From Rhabdophis nuchalis (Eukaryota > Chordata > Lepidosauria > Squamata > Natricidae), in NCBI GenBank assembly GCA_039707465.1, contig CM077645.1:160277003-160341002 (forward strand): a DNA stretch of 64,000 nucleotides. Reading direction: 5' to 3'. Shown here piece after piece: positions 35,600-46,838 of this stretch. Numbering within the stretch: the first letter of the stretch is position 1; each line of letters starts with the position of its first letter. Position numbers and translations under genes: made by a program. The notes beneath the pieces are model-generated. The model saw nothing but the letters and a program-made list of their open reading frames with translations, searched no databases and was not told the origin of the DNA.

Positions 35600-35870
35600 A
35601 AGGTGAATATATGTGTCCCAGGATAATGTTGCAGGATCCAGTCTGGGTCAGTCACCGGGAACAGAGCTTTAGTCTTCTGAGCTATTGGACTCATGCTGGA
35701 GCCCATCCTCTGGGAACTTCTCTCTAGAGCAGTGTTTCTCAACCTTGGTCACCTGAAGATGCGTCTTCAGGTGACTAAGGTTGAGAAACACAGCTCTAGA
35801 GGATTGGAAGACTAATATCTGTTCCCGATGACTAACCCAGACTGGACCCTGCAGAAAGTTTGGAGTTCAG
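35600..35870. repeat. Palindromic element related to 3760-4442, split by a fold-back
   Basis: The left arm (GTTGCAGGATCCAGTCTGGG, then GTCACCGGGAACAGAG and TTAGTCTTC) matches the left arm at 3760. After the inserted 64-bp element the sequence returns inverted (GGAAGACTAATATCTGTTCC, then ACCCAGACTGGACCCTGCAG). The right arm is shorter by about 50 bases. Confidence 0.65.
35730..35793. mobile_element. Minimal fold-back hAT-like element, copy 5 (64 bp)
   Basis: CAGTGTTTCTCAACCTTGGT at the left and ACTAAGGTTGAGAAACACAG at the right, with the centre CACCTGAAGATGCGTCTTCA pairing across the axis. The exact 8-bp duplication CTCTAGAG flanks it (35722-35729 and 35794-35801). It lacks the family's usual 'cccagaatcccccagcc' core. 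Confidence 0.9.
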
Positions 35871-37355
35871 TTCTCAGTACCATCAAATAGAGATGGTGCT
35901 ATTTGCAACTCTAGAATATCTCTGTATGTCAACACAGACAAGGCAACTTACTACATTTCCCTGATATTCTTCAGGACATTCCAGATTGGACATACAAGCC
36001 TAAGGAAAATCCAGTATCCCATATTTGCACTACTGGAAATTATGAGTTGCATCATAAGCAAAGATCAAGTGCAGGCTGTGTTGACAGCAAAGAATGTTGT
36101 GTTGAAAGAACTAGGATTCAAGTATTTACTGGGAAGTTCATAATAAACTATCCACATTACCCACTCATTAAGGCTTCTACCATCTCCAAGCAACAAAAAA
36201 GCTTATTTCTCTATTTCTTAGATATATATCTCTCATTTTTTATCTTGGGACTCCAAGTGACAGATAAAATCCCACCTTCGAAACAACCCTGCAGGAATTC
36301 CTCTTCCAGGAACCTTCATGAAAACTAAAGTTATCTTTAGAGGCCCTTCTACTCCTGGTTTTTCTTGTTGTTAGGATTAAACATTGTTTTTAACACCTTT
36401 TACCCTACTGACTACCAGCAGCATTAGAAAAAGAGATTTCAATACACCTTTCTTGGTGCCCAAATCATACCTAACCAAGGCACAAATAGGCCTTGGCAAT
36501 TTCTCTTTTCTGCCCCAAGTCCATGACATTACCTTTCCCTCATCCCCGGCCCAGATTGAAACAGGTTTTAGTCATCCTTAGCTATAACAGTGTTAAAGTA
36601 GCATTTAACTTTCTGTCTTCTTATAATGCCATCCAAGGGCAGCTTCAAAGTATATAACATTTGTTCGGCTTTGTCACCATTACCTTGGAGTGAAGTCTCA
36701 TGAATGCAGTGACTTGAAACTAAGGCAATAGAGACAGGATACGGATCGGCAAAGGGACAGCAAATTTCATGCCAGTATAGTTTTCTGCCAACTTAAGGCT
36801 GGGTGGCTAGCACCTCAATTCATCAGTGAGGAAAGTGCGTGTATGGAGGGGGAGTTGGTCTCAGTTCCGTTTTCCTAGACTAGAACATTCTTAAAATACT
36901 TGTTGTATTTAAGTACCGGTACTTGTACTTAAATACTTGTTCTTTCCCCTTTCCCAATGCAGACATTCTGTTAGAGCATATAACTTCCTCAATAAACTTT
37001 GATTTCCCTTTTGGAACTTATGTCTCTCTGTGCCTAGACATTTCTAAAGAGTTTGCTTCTGTTCACCCATATATCTTTTGCTATATGTGATTTCCGGAGA
37101 ATAGAGTGGGAAACACTCAACAAAGCATATCTAACTTCCCCCCGTCCTTCAAATAGGAGACGTTTCTCATGGATAAGATACAGCAGGTGTCTAAATGATG
37201 ACATTACCTGCTTCTGAAGACTCTCAAATAAAGGCATATCCTGCCCTACTATAATCGTTTCAGGCAAAGACATTTTTATCCTCCCATCATTTTAATGATA
37301 ATTTATCTTAGCTTTTTAATTAACATTTCTATTTTTTCCCCCCAGTTTAGAGAAA
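35871..37355. other. Unique spacer
   Basis: No recognised element. There is an internal GTACCGGTAC palindrome near 36914. Confidence 0.45.
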
Positions 37356-37359
37356 ATAT

Positions 37360-37585
37360 CAGAGTTTGTGTGTGGTAGCTGATGTTCTAGTATAGGTTTT
37401 AATGGTCTTAAAATGCTTTGCAAGGTGCATTGGGAAAACCTTTTCTTTGCAGCGTGGCATTTTCGCCCATCTGACATTGGTTTTGCAATCTGAGCAACGG
37501 TGGGAGTCCTGTCTCCTTCATAATTGGTTTATTATATTTTCAACGTGCTCACATTAGCAGCAGCCAATAAAACCAAAATAGAGAA
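37360..37585. other. Candidate conserved non-coding element
   Basis: A TE-free unique block with sites such as TTGCAGCGTGGCATTTTCGC, CCATCTGACATTGGTTTTGC, CTTCATAATTGGTTTATTAT and AGCCAATAAAACC. No coding frame. Candidate only. Confidence 0.28.
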
Positions 37586-38199
37586 TACATGAACACTATC
37601 TACGCTTTCTACCTTTGCATAATTGATCTTTGATATGAAGTGACATCAGTAGAAGTTTTGAAGTTCAAGTTTGTAATTATACCAAGTGGGTTAAAATAAT
37701 TCTTTCTGAAATTATTCTTGACTCCTGTGACTCTGGTGACGTATTCTTGGTGAAGGGTTTTGTAAGTAATCCCGAAGGGTTTTGCCATTGCCTTTTTCCA
37801 GGTTGATTTCTCTAATTCCCAGTCTGTCTCTGTCCATGGAGTTCCCTGGGAAGTGTCTTTTTTTTGAGGTCATCAACCCAGAAACAACTGCTGCCATCTA
37901 CTATGACTGATTACACTTTACCTGATAATCAATCTGTAATGACACAGATAAAGTAATAATGCAGTTTTTATTGAAATCTGTTTCCCTTCTTCCCCTCTTT
38001 TTCTAATGAAGTTCCTCTTTGTTATTTGCAATTTGCACTTATATTTTATCCCATTTTGTACATGAAGGCCCACCTGTGCATTCATAATAATGAACAGCCT
38101 TCCTGGTTAGCCTGCTGGGTGAACCCATGGTTGGAGAAACTGATGAAGAATGGGAAGATATAGGAAGAGTTTCAGCTAAGGAAGTAGGCAGGATGAATA
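37586..38199. other. Unidentified spacer
   Basis: 37690-37915 has the feel of an old dispersed repeat (TGACTCCTGTGACTCTGGTG, AAGGGTTTTGCCATTGCC), but no second copy occurs here. The minus frame at 37712-37897 has no motif. Confidence 0.35.
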
Positions 38200-38207
38200 C
38201 ACTATGT

Positions 38208-38553
38208 CCGTGATGATGAACCTATGACACATGTGTTGGAGGTGGCACGCAGCGCTATCTCTGATGGCACGTGAGCTTTCGCCCAAGTTCAGCTCTGCTG
38301 TGCATGCATGTGCACTTCCCGCTGGCCAGTTGGTCTTTGAGTCTCTGCCATGCATGTGCAGGGGGGGGCGCGTGCAGGGGGGGGGAATGTGAGCATGCAC
38401 AGAGGGTGCATGCAGGGGCCGCACGTGCATAAGTGAGGGCAGGGAACATGCGCAGGGGCCACACATGCATTTCATTTGGAAGGTTCAGGTGTGCACGCAC
38501 ATGTGTGTGCATGCGCTTTGGGCACTCAGTCCGGAAAAGGTTAGTCATCACTG
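38208..38553. mobile_element. hAT-type element, 'gtgatgatgaacct' family
   Basis: The left end is CCGTGATGATGAACCTATGA (expected CAGTGATGG), the right end AAGGTTAGTCATCACTG. The exact 8-bp duplication CACTATGT flanks it (38200-38207 and 38554-38561). The interior is GC-rich with many TGCATG and GTGTGC repeats. Relatives are at 42627 and 51970. The open frames at 38176-38647 are compositional. Confidence 0.9.
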
Positions 38554-38639
38554 CACTATGTTCTGACCTAGGCTTCCCAAGAACATGAAGCAAGCTCCTT
38601 GTCTGGACAAAAAACCCTTTTCTTAATTTACTGTGAATT

Positions 38640-39140
38640 TTGCTCATTCACATCCAGCGAAGTCTTTCCAGGGAGGATTTACAGTCACAGACCTTATCTG
38701 GCTTGGAGAGCTGACAGGCCAATATCTGCTAAACTTGGCAAGGAGTCTCAGAGAGCCACGAACCAATTAAGTGAACTAATTGTCTCCTGCAAACTCCACT
38801 CCCCTTTTGCTCCGTTTTTATTTCCTCTGGGAGGGGTCATTCATCGTCCACCTGTGGCCTTACTCCCAAGTCAACCCCTGTTCTTTAGCTGTTCCCTTCA
38901 TTTGGCAACCCTGCACATGTGCCCACTGGTAACAGACTCCAGCTGTTCATCTGCCTCACTGAAGTCTGACTCTGAAGGCAGTTTATAACTGGCTTATGGC
39001 TCTGGTCTTGTCTCTGCTTCTGACAAACAGCCATCAGAGCCTTCCCCAGACTCCAGGACTGGGCCATGTTCCTCTCCAACCTCCTCACTGTCCGAATCTG
39101 CTGCCAATTCTGCTGGCCGCTAGCAGGCCCTAACTCAACC
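38640..39140 (-). repeat. Possible LTR-retroelement fragment
   Basis: A GC-richer block whose reverse complement has repeated Glu/Asp-type phrases and motifs such as AACATGGCCCAGTCCTGGAG and GAATTGGCAGCAGATTCGGA. These resemble LTR or gag-adjacent sequence known from squamates. I could not find LTR ends with a target duplication, so this is weak. Confidence 0.27.
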
Positions 39141-40635
39141 TTACTACAGAATTAATAAAAATGGAAACGTACTGTACATGCTACATTGTAGTCCTGGAAG
39201 AAAATCTGAATATAAATCTAATAAATATATCAATCCCAAAGGTAATCTACAGAAAAACTAGAAAATGCTTAGTATTTTTTAGATTCTTTAATTCTTTCTG
39301 TTTCATTTTGTTATGTTTCAGATGTATATATAGTGAGACAATTACATTACAACAAGCTATGGTGCGCTTTGATATATATGAGCAAGCGAGGAGAAAACAA
39401 ATAGACATGTATTTATTTTGGGTAGATAGACATAGACAGACAGACAGACAGAGCCTGAAGATCCTGCCAGAATAATCTACTCTCTCCAACAATTATATTT
39501 CTATGCACAAGGCATGCTGAATTAAAGTTAGAAACCATGTCACCTAGAGGATCATAAATCTTTTAAAATCCATGTTAGGACAATAATGTCAACTCAGGGT
39601 CAAATAATAGCATATAAGCTTTCAGGGGCTTCAGAACATTTTATTAAACAACAAACGAAATTTTCAGGAGAGATCACAAATCCTAGTAAATGCATTTTCT
39701 CTCTTCTGGAGAAAAGACCTGAGCCAGTGACTCACACTTAGGAGTAATTCTTGTTCTGTGCTAACATTAATTCTGATTGGCTCTAGAAAATGAATTTACA
39801 TAAATATATTGAAGCATGATCTCCACTCACTTCTGATCTCCACTCACTTCTGAAACCAAGCAAAAATGTTATGACCACAGCATCCAGTAAAAAGTGCAAT
39901 CCCCAAATCCTTACATTTTGGCGATGCAAACCTGGCATTTGGACACTGTAAACTATGAAACCAAAAAGCAGCTTTGGCCTAGAGCCAAAACCTCAATGAT
40001 AGAAATTCTAAAATTGATTTGATATACATCTGAAAGAAAAAAAAGGATGCTCAATCAAGATTTAATCAAGGAACCAGTCAAAGAACTGCTAGCCATCTTG
40101 AAAACAATTTTGCACCTAACATTTTCCTTGGCTATTTTCAATTATGTACATTTCACTTAAGTCTAGTTTGCCTCTTCCCTAAGCTCTGTTTTATATGAAA
40201 TTCCTTACAATACTTTATGAAATGCTTTGGTCTCTCACTGTTCCAACAGGGCTGCTCAAGAGAAAGAGGAAAGTCTTTACCAGACTTATTCTGCAAAAAG
40301 CCAGTTGGTAGCAACAAGAGTTTCATGTGTGTGAGAACAGATGATTTGCCAATATTTAAATACTTTAAAAAATACATGCACCAGAGACTTCCCAGTCCTT
40401 AATAATGCAGTGATATTACTAACAAGTGTTACTTTCTCAAAACTTCAGAAAGTGTAGTCTCTTGGTGACACTATGAATGTACTAATTTTCTTAACAGCAA
40501 TAGAGAATTGTTATGTATGTATATGTATGTGTGTTATGCACATGTATGGGTCAGAGGGGGTTGCAAATCCAGGGCTATTGGTTTGCTTGTGCTCGTGCAC
40601 ACGCTTGCACATGTGCAGAAGCATCCAGGCAGGTG
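39141..40635. other. Unique AT-rich spacer
   Basis: No recognised element. A short AGAC run at about 39432-39452 and a 17-bp tandem duplication at 39823-39855 (GATCTCCACTCACTTCT twice) are present. Confidence 0.5.
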
Positions 40636-40640
40636 GGCAG

Positions 40641-40899
40641 TGTTGCATTCTGACAGCCGCTTGAATTCCCCGGCAACAGCCAGTCGCGTCTGATTGGCTA
40701 AGACGCGACTGGCTGCAGCCGAAAGCGGGAGACGCGCCGATTGGCTCGCTGTCTGACAGCTCAATATAAAAGGAGCTGTCAGACAGAAGGTGCGCGCTTT
40801 TTGTACATAGTTATACATTCTACCTGTTTGCTGTTCAATTTAATAAAAGCAGTTTAATCATACCGGCCTGGACTCCTCGTTCCTTGAACCCACTTAACA
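40641..40899 (+). mobile_element. Solo LTR of an LTR retroelement (259 bp)
   Basis: Begins TGTTGCATTCTGACAG and ends GAACCCACTTAACA (TG...CA ends), with the 5-bp duplication GGCAG on both sides (40636-40640 and 40900-40904). A TATAAAA box is at 40765-40771 and a polyadenylation signal AATAAA at 40842-40847, so the plus strand is the transcribed sense. Two perfect inverted repeats lie upstream of the transcript: 15 bp at 40677-40691 with 40701-40715, and 14 bp at 40749-40762 with 40773-40786, the latter having the TATA box in its loop. No internal region, primer site or coding genes remain. The short frames are artefacts. Confidence 0.88.
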
Positions 40900-41153
40900 G
40901 GCAGAGCCTCCTGCCGCCGCCACTACCAGTTCCCCCAATCCAGGCCGAACCAGGAGCAACCCACCTCTGGTATGGGTTGATATATACGTTCTTTTGAGAG
41001 AAGGAAACAGAACATTATTTTTAATGTGTGCCAGTGTGCTCACAGTAAAAAATGACATCAAAGCCTCTCTTCTCTTCTCCTCTCCTCTTGTTTACCACTG
41101 GCCATTTTTGACTTCCAACTCTAGTCTTACAGCCCAGTAAGTCTCCTACACAC

Positions 41154-41331
41154 CAGTGGTGGGTTTCTGCAGGCTCGCACCTACTCGCAAGAGCCGGATG
41201 GTGAAATTTAGAGAGCCGGTGAGAGGGAGTTCCACCGGCGGACCCAGAAGTAAGTCTGGCCTGCCGCTGCCAGTAACCCAATGGGAAGGAAAGGAAAGGA
41301 AGGCAGAAAGTAAGTAAGTAAGTAAGTAAGT

Positions 41332-41427
<96 letters not shown>

Positions 41428-41604
41428 ATTTATCATCACAATTGAGCCCAAAATTTTGGTTACTAAGCAAGAGCGTTGTTAAATGAGTTTCACCACATTT
41501 TACAAGTTGGCCACTCCCACCCTGTCACATGACTGCCAAGCCACGCCCACAAAATAGGCCACACCTAGAGAGTAGGTTCTAAAAAAATTTGAAACCCACC
41601 ACTG
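41154..41604. mobile_element. hAT-type element carrying a GAAA array (451 bp)
   Basis: Starts CAGTGGTGGGTTTCTGCAGG, ends TTGAAACCCACCACTG. The flanking octamers CTACACAC and CTACATAC agree at 7 of 8. The middle holds the 41308-41428 microsatellite and, right of it, CACAATTGAGCCCAAAATTT, a piece of the element seen at 6525. The right arm has the family phrase GCCACGCCCAC. Confidence 0.9.
41308..41428. repeat. (GTAA)n(GAAA)n microsatellite
   Basis: Six GTAA-type units pass into about 24 GAAA units, inside the hAT-type element. Confidence 0.97.
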
Positions 41605-41685
41605 CTACATACGTACTAACCAAGTCTGATCCTGCTTAATCATTAGGCTCACAAAAGGCAGATCAGATGGACTGCTGGATAAAGC

Positions 41686-41755
41686 AATGCTTTTCAACCA
41701 TGGCAACTTTAAGATATGTGAACTTCAATTCCCAGAATTCCTCAGCCACTTTTAG
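41686..41755. mobile_element. Half of a fold-back element
   Basis: GCTTTTCAACCATGGCAACT, then TTCAATTCCCAGAATTCCTC and AGCCA, match one arm of the fold-back family. The other arm is absent. Confidence 0.6.
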
Positions 41756-42360
41756 TTTCAAGATTAGTTTTTAATTGAGTTTTTAATTTTTTCATGTGAT
41801 TTTTCTGTGGTCTTAACATCATTTGAACACAGGATTGCTATACAATACCCAGCCTTTTAAACAGGCAGCAGCATCTTATTGAGAAGATGGTTTCTCAGTT
41901 GGGTTGCAGAATAATGGAAGGTTAATAACTTTGCTCAGTGAATCAGCCTTAAGTATCTTTAAAGGTTTAGGATAAGATGCACTGCTTCAGAAAAAAAACG
42001 GTTCTATTACATTCCTTTTCACACCTTTTAAATTCAGCTAGGTAGAATTCTGATGATAAAAACATAATCCAGGCAGTGCATTATAAAGCAGCCAGTAATC
42101 TGTACTTCCTGCAGTTATGTCACACATATTCACAATGTGAAATTCATGCCTGGGCCAAATTCATGCCATTTGAGGGGGGAAAAAATATAAGTTTCATTCT
42201 TACAAAAATGTAAGCCAGTTATGTGAGAAACATATTCAAAGTCTCAAATCAATAATAAGCTAGAATTCACCATGCTTCAGTAACACAAAACTGTGTATCA
42301 GTTCCCTTTCAGCCTATAGATTTAATGCATACATGTCCAATTAGGATGGGATATATCATA
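41756..42360. other. Unique spacer
   Basis: No recognised element. Confidence 0.45.
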
Positions 42361-42364
42361 CGTA

Positions 42365-43196
42365 TGTTCTCAGTCACTCAGTCCCTAATTATCTCATGAA
42401 TGGACTACTGTAATGCGATCTACATGAGGCTACCCTTGAAGAGAAGCTACAGCTACGGAAGCTACAGCTGGTACAGAGTGTGCCAGTGCAGGTAGTTTGG
42501 GGGTGGAGGAGAGAGAATGGTTCCTGTGACACCACTGCTCTGCTGCACTGGTTACCAATCTGCTTCCAGGTGCAATTCAGGGTGTTGGTGATCACTTTTA
42601 AAGCCCTTCATGGCATGGGTCTAGGTCAGTGATGGTTAACCTTTTTGGCACTAAGTGCCAAACTAGAGCGCCCACACCAGAGCACCAGAACCCAGAAGAG
42701 AGCAGCTGGCTGGTTCTGTTGCATGCAATGTGTGCATTGGCCACCTTGACCAGCTCAACCAGTGCATGCACACAACAGAACCCGGAAGAGCAGCTGGTGA
42801 TGGTGCATGTGCCCAAAGAGAGGGCTCTGTATGCCACCTCATGCCAGCAGAAGAGGCACATTGCGTGTCTGATTGGGGTCCAGAAGGAGGGCCTTCTCTG
42901 CCATTACTCCTGCCTCCTGCAACATCTTGCTCCCCAATGTGGCCCCAACCTCCTATCTTTTCATAAGGGCCTAAACATGTGGCTGTGCCAGTTGGGTTGG
43001 AGCGCCCACTGGAGAACAGCACAATGGAGATGGTTGATTGAGTAATATCAGATCCCACCTCCACCCCTACCCACCCCATCTGGGTTTTTTTAATTTAATT
43101 TTTGTTTTTAACTTTTTATCTTTTACATTTTATGTAAATGTAAGCCGCCCAGAGTTACCCCATGGGCGGCCAACACATTTTATAAATAAATAAATA
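42365..43196 (+). pseudogene. Decayed L2-like LINE 3' end, interrupted by a hAT-type element
   Basis: The left part (42385-42626) holds degraded coding sequence: ATGGACTACTGTAATGCGAT corresponds to the MDYCNAI-type motif, CTGGTACAGAGTG to LVQS, CTGCACTGGTTACCAATCTG to LHWLPI. It ends in AAAGCCCTTCATGGCATGGG (KALHGMG). After the insertion the frame-broken remainder continues (AGGGCCTTCTCTGCC), then a 3' UTR with the hairpin CCGCCCAGAGTTACCCCATG and an AAATA tail. The frames at 42598-43079 are not real genes. Confidence 0.75.
42627..42840. mobile_element. hAT-type element inside the L2-like copy (right end lost)
   Basis: Starts CAGTGATGGTTAACCTTTTT, followed by GGCACTAAGTGCC, as in the families at 38208 and 51970. 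The expected right end 'ccatcactg' and the second copy of GTCTAGGT are not found, so the right boundary is approximate. Confidence 0.65.
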
Positions 43197-44035
43197 GGTA
43201 TGAAAATATAAGCCACCAGAAACATTCATTTAAATAACACGAATTCACAGATGCTTCCAAAGACATTTCACCCATCTTATTTCTATCCTACAGCCATAAT
43301 ATTGTTGCCCATTTGTTGTTATTCTTTAATATATTGTCCCTATATGAACATTTTTCTTTTATTTCCATATTTCAGAAAACCCATTTTAGTATTTTATGTG
43401 ATAAAATCACTACTAATATGATTTGATGGCTCATAAATAGTAACATGACTATTTATGTTGTCTCTGCTTATGTATGGGAGGTTCCTTGTTGTTTGTTAAG
43501 AAATATTATATTGCAGCCTTGTATTAAATTCTGATAATTTCCAGGGATCATCACTGTAATATATTGGTGGAAGATGGCAAGCGTGATGCCGCTGTCAGCC
43601 AAAAACCTTGCCTTCAAATGTGTGTTCATAGCATATGTAACATAAATCAAAAGGGGCTTCTAGTTAGCCATATATCTTATCTTTGCCTTTAATTTTTTTT
43701 TATAATCACAGGTGCAGTATGAGACACTAGGGACATTTATAACTAGCTCTGGAAAAAGCTGAAAATGAAGGGAGGGAACACCCTGAACTTACAGCATAGG
43801 TTTTCATCAGTGTGTGTGAGTGTGTGTGTGTAGGCATCAGTGTTAGTCAACCAGAGTAGCCAAAGTCTTCAAATTAATAAAAGAGGATCTATTGGGGCTT
43901 GATTGAAAATGACATTTTTCTGAAGGGCAGTATCAGAATTTTTTAGGTATTTTTTCATGAAGAGCTTATCTGATAGATATAAAATGGCAGGTGGCTTGTA
44001 GAGCTGGAAGAGGAGGAAGAGGAAGAAGAAAAGAT
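43197..44035. other. Unique spacer
   Basis: No recognised element; a short GT run near 43810-43832. Confidence 0.45.
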
Positions 44036-44093
44036 GGAGGAGGAGGAGGAGGAGGAGGAGGAGGAGGAGGAGGAGGAGGAGGAGGAGGAGGAG
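44036..44093. repeat. (GGA)n microsatellite
   Basis: About 19 GGA units. The minus poly-Leu frame is an artefact. Confidence 0.97.
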
Positions 44094-44371
44094 AAAGAAA
44101 AGGAGAAGCACTTTCACCTCCTTCAATTCAATAATGACTTTCAGAACAAAATTATTTAAGCACATATTGACCCTCCCATTCAGCCAAGCAGAAAAATACA
44201 GTAGTGTGATGTTGCAACTCCTTCAAAAATTCAGCAACACTTAATACTTGATAAAGAATAATTGTAATCTCTACTGGCTCACATCTCAGAAGAATTTAAG
44301 AAATTTTCAAAGATCAGGAAAATCCAGAGGCATCATTTTGCTCTTCCATTCTTTCCCTGGTAAGGTTTGAT

Positions 44372-44673
44372 CAGAGGAGGGATTCAACCAGTTGTGACAG
44401 GTTTTGCAGAACCAGTAGCGGAAATTTTAAGTAGTTTTTAGAACCGGCAAATAGGCTGGCCCCGCCTCACTGCCTTCCTGCCTTCCAGCTGATCTTCTTT
44501 TGTTGCCCTGAGCAGCAGAATGGAGCTTGAAAGGAGGTTAGTGGGGTGGAGAGGGAATTGCAGTAACCTTCCCTTGCCATGCCTAACAAGCCACGCCCAC
44601 CAAGCCACACAAGCCACACCCACCAAGCCACACCCACAGAACCAGTAGTAAAAAAAATTGAATCCCACCACTG
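44372..44673. mobile_element. hAT-type non-autonomous element (302 bp)
   Basis: Starts CAGAGGAGGGATTCAACCAG, ends TTGAATCCCACCACTG. The flanking octamers GGTTTGAT and GATTTGAC agree at 6 of 8. The right arm has the repeated CACCAAGCCACACC unit. The minus frames inside (Gly/Trp/Val-rich) are shared by every copy and are not genes. Confidence 0.85.
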
Positions 44674-45825
44674 GATTTGACATATCATTATATCAATACA
44701 TCATCACAAACTGGAGAATTAGATATTTTGAAAACCAAAATGTATGCAAAACCAAGATAGTATATTGTGTCTAGATGCTCTATTTTACTTAAAAATATTA
44801 ATACATCTATAAACATATGAACAATTTTTCCATTCATTCAATCACTCCATTCCCTTATCATTGCACTGAACTGAAATTTAACTGCCATATGCAGAAAAGA
44901 AAAGAACATTAAACCAATTCCAGATCACACTAGAAAAAAAATGCTCCAAGTAACAACTCTGGGGGAAATAAACTAACCCTGATTTGTAACATTTAAATCT
45001 TTTATGAATAAAATTAAATGTTATTTTAATATTTAGACATTCCCCGCCTCCAAGCTCCAACTCTGCAGCTTCCTCTCCCTTGCAATATGTAATAATAATA
45101 TTATATTTATGAGGATGAAAGATTCCACTTTTTCCTGTTTCTTGCTACTAATGTGCAACATGTCAAATGGGATCACAGAAAAGCAGGATATTCTGATATT
45201 ATAACATAAAAAGATCTGTTGGGTATAATGGAAGGAAAGGAAACTAAATACACATATATTGCTTTTGGCAGTCTTATCAGGATGCCAGAACAGCTAATTT
45301 GGTTGCAAACTTTACATGGAATCTTCAGTCAAGCCACAGAATGCTACATTTGTAAGCTACCTTATTATTGAAGCATTACTGAATTCAGGAAAAGTTTATA
45401 AATATGTTGTATTCAACATTCAATAATAATATTCTTTAAAAGAATGATCCTTTGATTAGAAAAACACACGTTCATGTCTTTCTATGAGAAAGCAGATGGT
45501 TTATAAAATATCAGCAGTGAAAGTCTGATCTCAGTGAAAATAAAATGTGGCTGACATCCCATACATTGTTCAGTGACAATGTGTTTGTGTACAGTACAAC
45601 AATGAAAACAGTTAAGTGTGTTCTCCAAAGTCTCGCTTAATAGCTTATTCAGTCTATTTTGCTCTGCTAAGCCCATTTTTTCCAAGTTAGACCTGGAGCG
45701 AAGATGCACCCCGTTCTTTGCTCAAAGATTAGCACTTAATGGTAGGAAGGGCAGTTCAAAATTGTAGGAGCACGTAATTTGCTGTGTCAAAGTGTACAGA
45801 TATTCCCTGCCCATACAGGTGTCCA
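44674..45825. other. Unique AT-rich spacer
   Basis: No recognised element or gene. Confidence 0.5.
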
Positions 45826-45829
45826 AATT

Positions 45830-46060
45830 GAGGCCCTCAGTTACTTAGACTGTGCAAGTCATTAGGGCATCAACAAGTCAGTTGTACATTATCCCTTTTT
45901 TGGGGAGGGGAAGCTGTTTCCTAACGTCCAGATGATGTTATAAGTGGAATAACATGGCTCAAAGTAGTTGTGCCAGATGTGATGTCCCCTGCTACAGACT
46001 CAAATAGACTGCGAATGAAGAATGCATGCTCCATTAATTTCCACTGGTGTGAAGAATGCA
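45830..46060. other. Candidate conserved non-coding element
   Basis: A TE-free block including ACTGTGCAAGTCATTAGGGC, CAACAAGTCAGTTGTACATT and CTGCGAATGAAGAATGCATG. No frame. Candidate only. Confidence 0.22.
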
Positions 46061-46239
46061 TTACTACTTCGCCATTCCCTCTGTATTTCTGAAGAAATTC
46101 TCACTTACTGCTGCTTTGTTTTCTTTGATACAGGAAGCCTTGTATCATAGTTATGTTCGCTTTTTGCATTCTTTCTTTTGTGTGCATGTATATACACTTA
46201 CTGCCCCCCCCCCCCCACACACACACACAGAGCACACAA

Positions 46240-46440
46240 AACACCAACCAGGGCTTAAGCAAGCATTGGAATCTCCTGTTGCATTTATGATGGTGCGGCT
46301 GTTTTTCGAGCGATTAAATCCACAGCTTTTTAGCAAATATACAGAACAGGCCTGGTACATAAATCTATCTTTGTAATTGCTTTTGAAAAGCTGGAACCAC
46401 TTTCAGATGCTGTCATCCATTTCTTAGGTGGTGGCCTCCT
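46240..46440. other. Candidate conserved non-coding element
   Basis: A TE-free block with GTTGCATTTATGATGGTGCG, TTTTCGAGCGATTAAATCC and TTGTAATTGCTTTTGAAAAG. It follows a C run and CA repeat at about 46204-46231. Confidence 0.27.
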
Positions 46441-46838
46441 CTTTTTTAGTGCCATCAGTAAATCAAAATTCACACCACTGCTCCCCCTTCAACACAAGAG
46501 ATATATACATAGGACAAGCTAGCTTTCTGTGTGGTCTTCCTAACAGAGTTTTGGCAACTAAAAAATAATAGTCTTTAGATGATTGGAAATATTGTTCAGG
46601 AAGGTGGGAGTAAGGAGGGCGGAGAACTGTGTAATAGTAATTCATTACTTCAGGGCTTAATGGTCACTTTGCCATTACACTGAGTAAAGTTCAGATTTGA
46701 GGTATCCTGAAACAACACCAAATTATTAGCTATTAAATTGGTTCTCGTCGTATTTTATGTATCTTTATTGAGGTGGAGTGGCAGAATAGATGCTACCAAA
46801 TTTGGGGTACATTATCCCAGTCCACAAATGATTTCTGA
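46441..46838. other. Unique spacer
   Basis: No recognised element. Confidence 0.45.

Noticed and set aside
40534..40818. Minus 94-codon frame and plus frames over the solo LTR
   Set aside because: They lie within LTR regulatory sequence and show no protein pattern; LTR ends and duplication explain the region.
42598..43079. Overlapping frames of 80-138 codons on both strands
   Set aside because: They cross the L2-like remnant and a GC-rich hAT-type insert; codon patterns are compositional and no domain is seen.
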